Positions 47,445 to 59,367 of a stretch of 64,000 nt of DNA are shown here, one piece after another. The notes beneath the pieces were generated by a model. The model made no database searches and was not told the origin of the DNA. It worked only from the letters and a program-made list of their open reading frames with translations. The stretch's first letter is position 1, and every line of letters starts with the position of its first letter. The translations under genes were made by a program, and so were the position numbers. Source of the stretch: Elysia chlorotica (taxonomy: Eukaryota > Mollusca > Gastropoda > Plakobranchidae); contig RQTK01000340.1 of the NCBI GenBank assembly GCA_003991915.1, positions 126,688 through 190,687 of the forward strand, written 5' to 3'.

Positions 47445-48790
47445 GACGTTTATTAACACAGTTTATATTTTACACAACACTTCCGAAAACCTGATAGAAA
47501 GAGCATTTTATAAGAACTAATGGGAAATAGCAGCACCACTGTTAGTCTTACTGACGTTAGTCATGGAAAATTATTGATCCTAATATAATATTATTCTGCC
47601 CAAAAATTACAGTGTTTTGTCCCAGCGTTGTTAAAGGAAGACTATAATAATCGGTGACCTGTTACCTATTAATCTGGGACGACGTTCCTGGGGGTGTGAT
47701 GATAATGCTAGGGTTATGCTGTTCCGAGGATAAAAAAACCTGCAGTGTTTTTCGTTTCTTTCATAGAATCCACATTGAATATGTGCTTTGCCCAGGCGTC
47801 GTAATCCAGGGGATTCAAGTTTCATAAGAAAACAAGCACATACCAAGACTGAATATTTATGGTCCGGTCGAGGCGGCTAATTCGCAGTTATGGGTTTTTG
47901 GAATCGGATAATTTTGTGTGCGGTGTCAATTATCTCTCTGGTTCTGTGGGCCAGAGGCCAGTTGGGCTGGAATCCTGGTCAATGATTCATGAAGACCTGG
48001 TTCATGTCGTTATCGATCTCACTCTCATGGTTGTAGGAGTCGTGATCAAACTCACCTACACTTACCTACACACTTACCTACACACACTCATTTACACGTT
48101 CCTACACACTTACCTTCACACTCTCATTCACACGCACCTACAAACTTACCTTCACACACACCCCAACACTTATTTACACACTTTCCTTCCCACACATATG
48201 CTTACATGCGCAAACTGCATTAATATTTCATGTGCGGAAAACGGAGTACAGACTACAAACATTGACTGATCCCAAACATCCGGAGAGGTTGGCCAAACAA
48301 GTCTGTCTGTCGTAGCACTGCTTAAAACTTTATCCTTCTGTTATTATATTTTAGGGACGACTAGGAACACCAGCATCAGTGTAAACCAACTGTAGCAGTT
48401 TAGCAGTTGCCTTTATTAGATTTCATTTGTGTTCAAATGAGTTGATGAAGGCTATGGATGATATTTTCAGTTATATCGCCACCTGACGGGCGAGTTCTAG
48501 AATGTGTTTTTTCATTATTTTTTTTTTTACCCTTGCGTGATTAGATAAATCATTTACACAGTCGGAGCGCCCTTCCAAATTAACCCCTCCCCCAATCTCT
48601 TGCTCGCTAGTCCAGACATTTAATGATCTGAGCTACCGGCTACTTAAGCGGGTTGACAGATTTTTTAGAAACATGGTGCAAGCAAGGGTATAATGACGAT
48701 TATCTCAGCCGATCATTATACTGAAACGGAATGACACTGTATAATAATATCTATATTTTTGTTTTTCTCCACCAAACCGAACAGGATGGG
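47445..48790. other. Mixed DNA with a degenerate 'cttacctacacac' array
   Basis: From about 48048 to 48195 there are imperfect repeats of ~12-18 bp of the form 'cttacctacaca'/'ctcattcacacg'. The open frame running from 47859 into the array has no recognised domain. Confidence 0.55.
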
Positions 48791-49012
48791 GGTGGGGAAA
48801 CTGGCGTTAGTGGTAGACCGTTGTGAGGTCCACATCGAGAGACAATGTTTATCGGATATCGTTTTCTAGATATTGTGTCGGTGTCAGCTTAAAGTATCCG
48901 GCTGAGATAGGAGCCTTGATTAACTCCCCCCCCCCCGACCCCCCCCCCCCCGGTCTCTGTGGTGTGGCAGCACTTAATTACTTACAATTGTCAGACTTTA
49001 GTTGAACGTTCA
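48790..49012 (+). mobile_element. tRNA-derived SINE, plus orientation
   Basis: Read forward: G-rich leader 'ggatgggggtggggaaac', tRNA-like A-box 'gcgttagtggtagaccgttg', body blocks 'gtcggtgtcagcttaaagta' and 'ccggctgagataggag', two C runs, then 'tgtggtgtggcagcactta' and 'caattgtcagac', ending near 'gttgaacgtt'. These are the same blocks as in the minus-strand copies but in forward order; the B-box is lost. Confidence 0.8.
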
Positions 49013-49014
49013 GA

Positions 49015-50930
49015 GATTACCTACCGACCAACTAACACACACCCGATAAGTGTGTATAATAGAGATCTCCAAAACATTTTCCAGCAACAGAAATACCGGG
49101 GTAATTCTTCCGTTTTTCTAACGTGACATCCTAGTGAAATATCACCAAAAATCTTGTTTTCAAGGTTCACAGTGTGTTATCTTAGGGGTGACTGTTTGTT
49201 ATAGATTAAGAAAAAAAACTTGCACCGGTAATTTACAACTATTCCTAAGGAATGGGTACAATTACAAATTACACTCCTTTTTTTATTATTGTTCAACACC
49301 ACTATGCTCAATAGCCCAAACTCTCCGCAAGCAATTAAAAACATATAAATAAGGAATGTGATTGATTACGAAACATATTAAAAGTGCATTTTTAAATACC
49401 TAAGGCTGAATTGTAGAAACAAAGATAGTGCTTAACAGTATTTGGTTTATTTTATAGGACACGATATTATTTATAATCCCAACACTTATCTTTTTATCTC
49501 CCCCATTGCACTTTTATCAGTCTTAAGAAATAACATATAGGAACAATGACTGGCACAGGTGTCTGCCACCTTTCAGTATTACAACCAACCATTACTGAGT
49601 ATGAACTAACATTGATTGTTATCCTCAAAACGCTAAAACAATGGCGCATAAAACATTAACATAACCTGAGGCAAAAACCGTATTTGTTTATCAGGACCAC
49701 GTCTAGTGTTTTTGGTTTTCAACATGGAGTTTCGTTTTGCAAGCACACACTGTTATATTTTTTAATGCAATGTAAATGCACTCTCTTTGTGCGTCATGCT
49801 TAAAGTTTCACTGTTTTTGGACATGTTCGGTTTTTATTTGATTGTCGTAATCGTTGTTAAAAATTAAACTTTGTGTTGACGCTGCAGGCTTAGCCTTTGT
49901 CTAAAATAATGGGCAGTGTCAATATTAACGTTGAAATCTGGGAATTCCCAAAGAAATTGTTTTTGCTTCTTCTTCCCTTCAAGTATTTAATGTTTGGATA
50001 AACGAGGTGAACACCCTTTGTTTTTATCGATTGATCATAAGTAAAGAAGAACAATCTTTGTGTGCCTGTCTCTCTCTGTCTCTGTTTGTCCAAAATGTAT
50101 GTCTTTCTGCCTATGTGTCTGATTTTTGTGACTGCCTCTTTTTCTGTTTTTATCTTAATCTCGTTGTATTTGTTTATCTGTCTCTTTCTGTCTCCTTCTC
50201 TCACTATCTCTCTCACTAACTTTATCGCCTCTCTATTGCTCTCCATGTATGCCTTTATAAACATTAAAATAAATTATATTAGTGTGTCCATTTTGGCTGT
50301 TTCTTGCTATTGTCTACGCACATTATACAATTCCAAAACAGTGTGTATTTTATTAATAATATCACCTGTTTGGCCCCAGTTTTTGTTTCCTCGTTTGTTA
50401 TTTTTATTTTCTTTTTGGTGTTGTTGTTTTTTGTTCAAGCTGCTTTATCATTTAAAAGAGTAGGGTTAAAAAAAACAACGTTAAGTAGCAAAAAAAAAAA
50501 ATGACAATGTTAAATATTTTCAACAATAACCCTCGGTAAATGTACACAATCTGAGCATTTCTTTGTGATAACAGTGAAATTTAATAAAAGATTCCAGAAA
50601 TACTTTTAAAAAGTCGACAAACCCGAGTAAAAAAACCAGCTGTTCAGGTATTCGAAAACCATCGAAAATTAAAGTTTATTTTTTGAAATTATAAAAAAAA
50701 AATTATTTCATAATTGTATATGCCTACAATATTTCGTGATATGATGAGTATAGACGAATCTCACTGGTTTTGTTTATATTTTTAGATAAAGGCTATCACT
50801 GATTTGTTCGATTGAAAGAGTCATATTTGCTGGTTTAAATTATTGGAAATAGGTATTTATCTCTCTCCCATAGTTTATTTGTCCTTCTCTCTCTATCTCT
50901 CTATCTAGTCTCTCATTCTCTCTGTGTCTC
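49015..50930. other. A+T-rich DNA, nothing identified
   Basis: Pyrimidine-rich open frames around 50060-50460 are compositional. No domain or splice-bounded exon. Confidence 0.5.
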
Positions 50931-50939
50931 ACTGTGACT

Positions 50940-50990
50940 CTGTCCGTCTGTCTGTATCTCTGTCTCTGTCTGTCTATCTGTCTGTCTGTG

Positions 50991-51059
<69 letters not shown>

Positions 51060-51078
51060 TTATCTATCTATCTATCTC
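50940..51078. repeat. (CTGT)n/(CT)n/(CTAT)n microsatellite
   Basis: Imperfect CTGT, then about 60 bp of CT, then a few CTAT units. Confidence 0.96.
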
Positions 51079-51267
51079 TGCCTCTGTCCCTATATGTCTC
51101 CTTTTTCTCTCTTCTCTAATTGCAGGAACACTAAGTGTTGGTAATCACCCAATGTGGATTAACCTTTAAAACAAGAAATTGCTTTTCAGTAGCCCTATTG
51201 TGTGTTTTTTTTTAATTTATCCAGACGTAAGTTATTTTAAACATTTACCAAACAATACATAATATTG

Positions 51268-51465
51268 TACGTGCTGTCACACAGAGTCCCTGCTGGGAGA
51301 TCTGGACTCCTGTTTTAGCCGGCAAAATTGCAAAAATTTCTATTCTCGTACAGACCCAACCAGAGAGATGAAATCAGACCAATGCATTTTTAGTCGATTG
51401 TGAGGTTCCGATCGTGGATCTTTCGATTCGGAGACATGGGCTCTATCACTTTTGCCCCCTTTCCT
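51268..51465 (-). mobile_element. tRNA-derived SINE
   Basis: Plus strand: 'acgtgctgtcacacagag', 'ggactcctgttttagccggc', 'cagacccaaccagag', then the head. On the minus strand the head shows 'agtgatagagcccatgtctc' (A-box) and 'gatcggaacctc' (B-box region), with a C-rich run at the 5' end. Confidence 0.8.
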
Positions 51466-51489
51466 TCATACACACTAGAGCATCTTAGT

Positions 51490-51675
51490 TGTAATCTCAG
51501 TTAGCCAACCCTTTAACATTCCCTGGACCTGCAGTGTCAGTGTTACCTCACCAGGCTGAGATTGTCCAGGGGAGGCAAGCGAATCTTTGCCAGCCAGGCC
51601 TTTTGTTACAATAACAGGGTAAGACCACCAGACATTGACAATGATATTGATGGTGGACGATTCAGGCACTAACAA
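51490..51675. repeat. ~190-bp interspersed repeat, copy 1
   Basis: Matches 51985-52200 in order: 'ttccctggacctgcagtgtc', 'gttacctcaccaggctgaga', 'ttgtccagggg', 'gcaagcgaatctttgccag', 'cagggtaagaccaccagac' and 'ggcac'. Copy 2 has a ~20-bp insert after 'ccctggac'. The element is separated from its second copy by a (CT)n array. Confidence 0.9.
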
Positions 51676-51829
51676 GACGGAGTGTGCACGTTCAATTTTT
51701 TATTTAGTCAGTATATACCGCTCAAGTCTACTGTGGTTTTTTGTTCATATTGCAGGCAACAAAATCATTATAGAAAAAAGAATCCCCTCTCTATACTTCT
51801 GTCTTTATCAATTAATGGATCTCTCTCAC

Positions 51830-51841
51830 TCTCTCTCTCTG

Positions 51842-51879
<38 letters not shown>

Positions 51880-51895
51880 TCTCTCTGTCTCTCTA
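51830..51895. repeat. (CT)n microsatellite
   Basis: CT with isolated c and g interruptions, between the two copies of the 190-bp repeat. Confidence 0.95.
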
Positions 51896-51984
51896 TTTAT
51901 GTGATCATGCATCCGTTGAACTTATGTACTAACAAGCAGAGGGTTCGCTGTTTGAATCTCAGTTGGTTACATGTTTAAATCTAA

Positions 51985-52200
51985 GCTAGTTAACCCTTTA
52001 CCATTCCCTGGACTAACAAAAGAGAGCACGGACCTGCAGTGTCAATGTTACCTCACCAGGCTGAGATTGTCCAGGGGGGAGACAAGCGAATCTTTACCAG
52101 ACAGGCCGTTTCTAATGAGACCAGGGTAAGACCCCCAGACAGTGACATCAGTCAGGGACTGCAGTATTGATGACGGACAATTTAGGCACCAGGGGCATAG
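51985..52200. repeat. ~190-bp interspersed repeat, copy 2
   Basis: Counterpart of 51490-51675, with small insertions ('aacaaaagagagcac', 'tcagtcagggactgcagt'). No terminal inverted repeats or poly-A were noticed, so the element type is unknown. Confidence 0.9.
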
Positions 52201-52204
52201 GAGA

Positions 52205-52975
52205 CATGAGCAGCTTCAGGCATTTCCACTGCTTGCAAAGTTCACTTTCATTGTTTTTCTTGAAAAAAACATTAATGAAAATATAAACAGATAAGGACCC
52301 AACGACATACAGCTTGTGGAAAAATGTTAAAAGCTATAGGGTGAGAAGTACATGAAAAAAATATGTATAAATGATGACACCCTCCCTTCCCCCTCTATTT
52401 TTCTACCCTTCCTTGTAATTTTCTCTATTTCTTGGTTTTCATTTTTCTGACACCCCGCCCCCCTTCCCCCACCTGGCATAAAACTGTAGCGATATGTTCT
52501 TGCCACTCCACAGGCTATCACATTGCGTGTGTATTTTTCTATCTTTTTATGTAGTTCCCTATATCTAGACTTCCCTTTATCTACTTTTCTCTTTTCCTCT
52601 CATTCCACCTCCCCTGCTTGTCATCTAAATGCTTGGATAGACACATTGAATAATGAAGCAAAACTAAAAGTAATAGAGAGGCATCTCTTAGAATCATTCT
52701 TATATGATCCTCGATCTTGGCAAATGGACATCTGATACCCGATCGAAGAGATTAATTGGTTTAGGCATCTCCTCCATTAGGTAAATCATGTGCCCACCCC
52801 TGGGGAGTATACCCTTATATGTGACCGCCGACGAGACCTGGGGATTGCATTCTGAAAAGGGAGGGAGAAAACGGATTTTGTCGGCAGCGGTTGGGGGTCC
52901 TACAGGTTAAAAAGGAGTAACTATGTTAAATCTCGGTTAATCTACACTTTGCCCTCACTTTGTGGTTAATTTTAG
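52205..52975. other. Mixed DNA, nothing identified
   Basis: Short C-rich runs around 52380 and 52455; no gene-like sequence. Confidence 0.5.
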
Positions 52976-52979
52976 GGAG

Positions 52980-53055
52980 TGCTGCTGGTTTGATCGGTTA
53001 GTAGTTCAATACTCTGGACTGTGAGTATGTGGTCCTTGGTTCAATTCTTATTCAC
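52980..53055 (+). mobile_element. tRNA-like SINE head (or tRNA pseudogene)
   Basis: 'gtttgatcggttagtagttc' resembles a D-arm/A-box and 'ccttggttcaattctt' a T-arm with a B-box-like core. The total span is close to 73 nt, but the acceptor stem does not pair convincingly. Most likely a SINE head. Confidence 0.4.
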
Positions 53056-53059
53056 CGTA

Positions 53060-54280
53060 TATAACATGATTTTTATGTGAAATCCAAGGGCCTTTAGACT
53101 TATCAAAATATCCTGCACAAAATTCAAGAAACAAAAAACTAAAACTGGACAAAAATATCCTCTTGTCTAGGAATATGAATTTGCAAGAAACCCAAAATAT
53201 GTCAGATCATTTTGACATGTCGTTATTCTGACTTTATTTACAAACCAATATACTTGTCAATCAATAAAGCCGTATTATCTAACAATGTCAGAACATACAG
53301 TGTTTTTGATAAATGCAAAACGAATAAAAATGGAATGAATTTTAAGATTCAACAAAAAAATGTCACTGATTGGTATCTTCGAATTAATGCATGTCAAGAA
53401 CATTGTAAATTCTGTAAAACTTCGAACCGTATGATAAACATTTAGGAACTAGAAATGTCACATCGGAACGTTAAAACATCTCTTTCTACCTTGGTTGTTC
53501 TTAGCATAGCTCAAAAACGTTGTCAGTAAAAAGACGATGAAGCTAAGTAGATATCGATAGCGACATACAATCGCGAAAGTTCGAACCCTAACCAAACCGC
53601 CTTTCTCCTTGCAGTTTGGGTCGGTATCAGTAACATGTTCAATTATTTCCCTCTCTGTCTTTATGTGCAAGAAAAATTGTTGTCAAACAGTATTGTTGCA
53701 CCCTATAGCCAATAACAGAGCCATTTATAGTTATTTTCGAGTGACAACGAGAAAAGAACGGCATAAGACAGATAGGCTTAGTCTTTTGCTCGTCACTTGA
53801 ATTGTGTGCTTTAGTAGTATACCACTGTTTAGTAGAGAAATTCATTCTGAAAAGACGCATTTTGCATTTTTCATCTCGGAATTTTACAGTAAATTATAAC
53901 AGATATTTAATGTTTATTTCACAACTAAAGAACAACAATAATGCGGTGTTTATACATGATGTAATATTTCCCTTTGTTTGGTGTAATCTAAACGTCCCTA
54001 AAATTACTTTGGAAAAGAAGGACTTCCAGTCAAGTGAAAGATCCGCCACCGGCTAAAGGTTCAACCTCGTTCCCGTATCCATCAATCTAGCGATCTACCT
54101 GCTGAAATACCAACAGATCCAGTCAAATTAGGGATTCTTTGGGAATATCCAATGGCACAGCTGCAAACTGCACCAATGAAAATATTATTTATAATAATGT
54201 CATTTAATTTTTAAAAAATACTACAATTTTTCCTTGAGTTTTATACTTGAATGGCTGGTTGAAAGCTTTGGGGTTGACCG
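53060..54280. other. A+T-rich DNA, nothing identified
   Basis: Short unsupported frames only. Confidence 0.5.
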
Positions 54281-54292
54281 ATACACTTACCA

Positions 54293-54539
54293 GACGCCAA
54301 ATTGGAAGAACATAAAGTAAGAGAAATTAGGTCAGAGGGCGTTGCTATAAAACGGAGACAAAGGGGATTCCCCAGAAGGAGCTTAAGAGAAAACGTTAAA
54401 CAACGGGAAACTCCACAAAGAGGAAAAGCTTTTGGACATGATTTGCTTTATGTTCCTCTGGAGACAGAGTTGGCTGGTGCTTGTGTGACTCTCAATGTTA
54501 CTCTATCACTGGCTGGGAAAGGAAGAAAATTCTTATAAT
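54293..54539 (+). CDS. Possible terminal exon, basic protein of unknown function
   Basis: An acceptor-like 'gatacacttaccag' precedes a plus-strand frame open for about 81 codons and ending in TAA. It reads 'VREIRSEGVAIKRRQRGFPR', then 'LLYVPLETELAGACVTLNVT' and 'LSLAGKGRKFL'. An AATAAA lies about 130 bp after the stop (near 54670). The N-terminal half is strongly Arg/Lys-rich. No family is recognised and no upstream partner exon was located; it could be transposon-derived or chance. Confidence 0.28.
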
Positions 54540-54669
54540 TAATTCATCGTGCCTTTGACCTATTTCTGTACATTTTATGTTGTTATCGGCGAATCATTAA
54601 GCTTAGATAAAACTAACTCTTAGGCGAAATTTCTTTGTGAAACTTTGGACACTATAGAAAATCTTATCA

Positions 54670-54675
54670 AATAAA
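54670..54675 (+). promoter_or_regulatory. Possible polyadenylation signal AATAAA
   Basis: Located about 130 bp downstream of the stop of the candidate terminal exon. AATAAA is common in A+T-rich DNA, so support is weak. Confidence 0.2.
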
Positions 54676-54689
54676 TTCCGTGTGAATTA

Positions 54690-54754
54690 ATTCAATATTA
54701 ACGGGGTATTTATTACATATATATACATATATTATATAAAAAGAGAGAGAGAAA

Positions 54755-54805
<51 letters not shown>

Positions 54806-54966
54806 TTTTCAAATGTTTAGATGGCTGTAGCTAAAAACGTTTACCTGAGTTGCGAAATTTTTTTTATTACTGTGGTCACTATCGAATTTCTAATGTAATA
54901 AATACCCCGTTAATATTGACTCTTTCTCTCTCTCTTTTTATATAATATATGTATATATATATTTTT
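54690..54966. repeat. Inverted but swapped repeat blocks with a (GA)n core
   Basis: Left side: block A ('aatattaacggggtattta') then block B ('tacatatattatataaaaag' plus GA). Right side: the reverse complement of A ('aaataccccgttaatatt', near 54900) followed by the reverse complement of B ('tctctttttatataatatat'). A simple hairpin would have B' before A'. The order A-B...A'-B' implies inversion of a B-A unit from an A-B tandem array, or a more complex event. Confidence 0.85.
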
Positions 54967-54969
54967 TTG

Positions 54970-55255
54970 TAGTTGTTTTTTTTTTAGTTGATGCATGAAA
55001 CTAGAAATGAACGCAAGGAAGACGATAGAAAAACCCCAGAAAGACGTACTATTCTGATAATGATGTAACCATATCAAGACATTTAAGTATCGGCCAACCC
55101 CTCCACTGTTAGATTGTTCTCTAGTGTGTTTTGAAATGTATCCTTCGGTGGCAGCAACAAGTTATGGATGGGAGAATCGGATAATTGGCGGCTAACATCT
55201 TTGCGATGGCAAGTTACGAAATCATAAAGTAGCTAGTTTTCTTAAATTCTAATGA
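54970..55255. other. Unremarkable DNA
   Basis: No structure identified. Confidence 0.5.
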
Positions 55256-55257
55256 TT

Positions 55258-55375
55258 GTATCGTGGACGGTCCCAGAACCGATGTCTAACAACATTGCCT
55301 GCTGCATCACAAGGAGTGAGCGTAGACAAGCTTTTGTCTCAGTTGTTCATATTAGACTTGCATCGACCCTGGAAA
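55258..55375 (-). mobile_element. Diverged SINE body fragment
   Basis: Contains 'tatcgtggacggtcccagaa', 'gatgtctaacaacattgcct' and 'tctcagttgttcatattaga' in SINE order, ending at 'catcgaccctgg'. Head absent. Confidence 0.65.
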
Positions 55376-55868
55376 ATCTCATTGTTATTGTTGAGTGAAT
55401 TATGTAGAGTTTAAATTTAAACATTTAAATCATCGTCTTGTCATGATAAATTGAGATTTGTGCGATAGCAATGGAACAATACAAGGCTTATGAAAATTTC
55501 TTGTAAAAACATTAAAAAAGAATGTCCATACAAAAACTATTGATTACAATGTTTTAATCAGTTCATTTATTCATTCATCAAGCGCCGGACGTGGAGCAGA
55601 CATTGTTGATTATGCCACGCCATTCATCTCTTCGTTCAGACAACTTGACAAAAGCCTTAAAATCTTTTGTACTCTTAGCTGCATATTGTATAATTTCGCG
55701 TCGATTAAGATGTACTAACAATTCCATTTGCCAATAACCTCATCTAGCACTCCTTCGTTTGATCTCTTTTCCTCTCATGATAATTATTCTTAGTATTATT
55801 TAAAATAATAAGCGCCCCCACGGCGATCCCCATGAATCCTGGGACAATCATAAAAAAGTGCCCCCCCA

Positions 55869-55886
55869 CCCACATACACACACACA

Positions 55887-55938
<52 letters not shown>
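55869..55938. repeat. (AC)n microsatellite
   Basis: About 65 bp of AC with one CC interruption. Confidence 0.97.
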
Positions 55939-55939
<1 letters not shown>

Positions 55940-56210
55940 AGCTGGGCCCAGAGCTCCCTGCAACCTAAATCCTGCACTGACTCTCTCTTACTACAATATT
56001 CAAAAGTGACTGACAATATCTTTTTTTTCAGATTCAGCAATTAGAGCTGCATGATCTGCATAAGATCTGGTGGCATTACGCAGCCTTACCTGACTCTTCT
56101 GTTAATGTGATGAATTTTCCTACATTCTCCATCCATCCTTACAGCTACATTTTGGTCCCGGTATAGGTTTGTTATTAATCTTAGGGCTTATGAATTTGGC
56201 TGGCCCTATA

Positions 56211-56370
56211 TGCCAACGTTGGCATAATTATAGATTGCAGGACTTTTATGCCAACATTGCTCAATCAGTCTCTGTGCGCATGTGCCAACATTGGCCCAAT
56301 CAGTCTCTGTGCGCATGTGCCAACATTGGACGATCAGCATCCGTGCGCATGTGCCAACATCGGCAAAGAC
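56211..56370. repeat. 34-36-bp tandem repeat, ~3.5 units
   Basis: 'tgccaacattggcccaatca' followed by 'gtctctgtgcgcatg' is repeated from about 56252 to 56370, with a diverged unit starting near 56211. Each unit contains 'tgccaacattggc', partly palindromic (gcca-ttggc). Confidence 0.9.
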
Positions 56371-56439
56371 GGCAAGTGGGCAACAAATCGCGATGTGAGG
56401 TGGTTGTAAGTTAGCAAATGTACATGTACCACTCCTCCT

Positions 56440-56572
56440 CTTTCTTTGCCTCCTCCTCCTCCTCCTCCTTCTCCTCCTCTTCCTCCTCCTCCTCCTCCAT
56501 CTCCTCCTCCTCTTCCTTATCTTTTTCTTTTTCTTTTGGCTTTTTCTCCTCCTTTTTCTTTTTCTTCTTGAC
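56440..56572. repeat. (TCC)n and pyrimidine-rich tract
   Basis: Imperfect TCC triplets followed by TTTTC-rich sequence; an adjacent purine tract extends to about 56770. Confidence 0.93.
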
Positions 56573-56774
56573 AGAGAAAGTGACAGCGAAAGATAGAAAA
56601 AAAAATAGTGAAACACATGTCATTGAGAGAATGGGGGATACGAGAGTTAAGATATACACCAAAAAGAAGGAGCGAGATAGAAAGAAAGACGTAGAGACTG
56701 AAAGAGAAAGGGGTGAGGTAAGAGAACGAATAACGGGCGATCAACAAAGAAATGTTAAGAAAGAGGTGAAATAA

Positions 56775-57895
56775 AGAGTACTGGAGTACTGGAGAATATT
56801 CCTCATTATGTGAATGGTGTCATATAAGCGCTTCGTTTGAATTAATATCTAGTTGTTGAAGCATTTAAAATAATTCTAGATGTCTTACTTATAAGAAAGA
56901 CTTTGCACATCTTTCTATTAGCATTGACATTGTGGATATAGAATTCCTTATTCCTTTATCTGGGACAAAACCAAATTGTGTATTTGATATTTCTGGTCTT
57001 AAGCTTTTACGCATCCTTTCAAATATCATCTTAAAAGAATTTTATAAAATGACTCATTCAACTCTCTGTTCTATGTAATGAGTTCGCCAGACACTAGTTG
57101 TAAACATCCCCTTAAAAAGTTATGCAAAATGAGCTTTGTCAATACTTATTAGCTGAAATTGCCTCAAAATTATTTCAAAAGGTTAGTACAGTAATATGTA
57201 TAAATTCAATTTCTCTCAAATTGCCTCGCATGGTTTTATGCCGTTTCTAACTTTTGTTGCTCAAAATTATCTCACCTAGCAACGATATATAACCAATAAG
57301 TGTTTGTTACAGGATGTAAAACTCAACAACCTTACATAAACATTTACGAACACTTGTATGATTGGCCCCAGTGTTACCCAATCGATCACAGCCCCACTGC
57401 GATTCTTGAGTCTCTCAAAGTTCGATGTTGCGCTGTTAATTGATTTGATTGATCTGTGTGTGGTCTGTTAGCTCAGGTCTAGTCACAGCCAGGTCATGAA
57501 CTCTATCGTAAATTGATCACAGTGCATAATCAATCTTGTTTCAATGACTCTACATGCTTACCTTGTTTCGCTTTCCATTACCAGTTTGATGCAGGTTAAT
57601 TGAACTACCCCCTCCGGTTCCTCATACCATTTATTCACATATCTAGTCTTTTTAACATATTTCCTATTTTTTTCTTAATTGCGTTTGCATTGCCTCTTCA
57701 AAACTATAGAAAACATTCACTTTATATAGGTAGCTCAAAATTATCTAATTGTAACTGCAGGAGTTTCTTTTACTGTTTTTATCATAAATAAATTTTTTCA
57801 CCCTTATTCAGAATCTTGTGTCTTAAAAAAATAACGTGCTTTAACTAACACTTCTCATGTTTCGCAATCTTCCAAAATGCAGTGTATGATACTAA
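56775..57895. other. A+T-rich DNA, nothing identified
   Basis: No supported ORF or repeat. Confidence 0.5.
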
Positions 57896-57900
57896 ATTGA

Positions 57901-58205
57901 CTACCATTGCGTAAGTAGCCGAGATATTTGATTTAGCATTGCTGGAGTATAACATGCATTTCCACACATACAAAAACTGTCCTCTAGCTGTAAGATCTGA
58001 GCCGCCGTACCATTGAATATGTACATGCTACTGATACTTGCAAACCACACATCCCTGGTAAACCAGTTAAAGCCGGCAAACCTGGGAACCACAGCCAGTA
58101 GACAATACTGACCACTATGTAAGCATTATCAGAATCAACTCCGAGGTGCCCAGCGTGTAAAACTGCCCAGTACAGGCCACCAGTAGATGGAGTCCACCAC
58201 AGCAA
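57901..58205 (-). pseudogene. Possible decayed retroelement coding fragment
   Basis: On the minus strand, 'LYWAVLHAGHLGVDSDNAY' followed by 'SIVYWLWFPG' weakly recalls the zinc-binding H-x-GHLG...YWPG segment ahead of Ty3/Gypsy integrases, with the expected later Cys pair missing. A second frame then continues to a stop ('FNWFTRDVWFASI', 'LNQISRLLTQW'). The block is richer in G+C than its surroundings and nearly open over 300 bp with one frameshift. Could equally be another dead gene. Confidence 0.25.
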
Positions 58206-58797
58206 GAATCAATTTCTGCTGGACTCCTTGTGTTCAGAGTCAATACACTAACACAAGTCTACATACATGATACGTCTCTATGCTTGTCTGAGTTACCAGG
58301 CGGGCTAATGAAAGGCATCTACATTCAATATTAGGACAGGACAAGGATTTCTCGCAGCTCCAAAGAGGGGTCTTTGAACCTCTCGATATGTTTTTCTTTT
58401 CTTTTTCTTTGTTATAAATAGCCACCCTTGACTTTTCTTCAGTCTAGTTGTTGTTTACCTTTCATATAGCGCATTTCGTGCCAAGTTAGAGACCCAGGGT
58501 ACTTCCGATTCGATACCATGACACCTTACCCGCTTTAATCAACTGGCTGCTTCCCTGAAAGCCGAAATCCGAGTAATTTAGACAATGATATCATCAGTCA
58601 AACCAATACCATCGGTCAGAAAATGATCTAGGGCCTTTGAGGCTAGCTTTTGGTTACTTTACAGATAGGAATTGGTGGGATATTGAACGTTACTTTTGGT
58701 AATCATCTTTATGTGCTGTGCCACCCACCACAGAGCTTTCCGCGTCTTTCCTGGCTTAACCGGTAATCGCCAGGGCACGGCTGGAAAAGCTGATCGA

Positions 58798-58912
58798 CCA
58801 ACCTCATTGAACTAATGGCTAAAGTGGGAACTTGGTTGTAATGTGTACGGAAAATGATATTTGATTGTTTCAAAAACAGGTTTAAATACAGCTGTTTGGT
58901 ATTGCTGATTTA
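58798..58912. repeat. ~110-bp direct repeat, copy 1
   Basis: 'acctcattgaactaatggct' followed by 'aaagtggga' recurs at 59112-59212, with the following 'aggttta-ta-ag-tgtttg' portion also shared but diverged. Confidence 0.85.
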
Positions 58913-59111
58913 AGTAAACCAAACTATAACTGCTGCATTCATTTTGTTTCATTTTCAATCGCTACAAGAGAGCAGGGTGTTCATCAAACACATATTTTGT
59001 CTGTGATTTAAGCCTACTGAAATTTTCAATAATTTCTTTTACGGCGAGCAATTAGGTATTTCTCTTTTGTAAAGGGATTACCTGGTTTAGGTCTGTCGGT
59101 ATCTGGGAAAG

Positions 59112-59212
59112 GAACCTCATTGAACTAATGGCTAAAGTGGGACACTGCTTGTAAGGTGCACAAAAAAACCATAAATAGGTTTAATTACAGTTGTTTTTGT
59201 ATTGTTGGTCCA
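59112..59212. repeat. ~110-bp direct repeat, copy 2
   Basis: Counterpart of 58798-58912, 314 bp downstream, same orientation. Confidence 0.85.
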
Positions 59213-59367
59213 CTGCTCATCTTAAAGCACTGCTTTTATATACTTTCCTATCCACCTTGAACCTGGACCCTATGAGAGAAAGAATATTTGTGATAGTACT
59301 GAGGGAAAACCTTGTGGTACTGTTAAGAGTTTAGTGAGGCTCTATTTTCTATTTTTTTCTACTCTGT

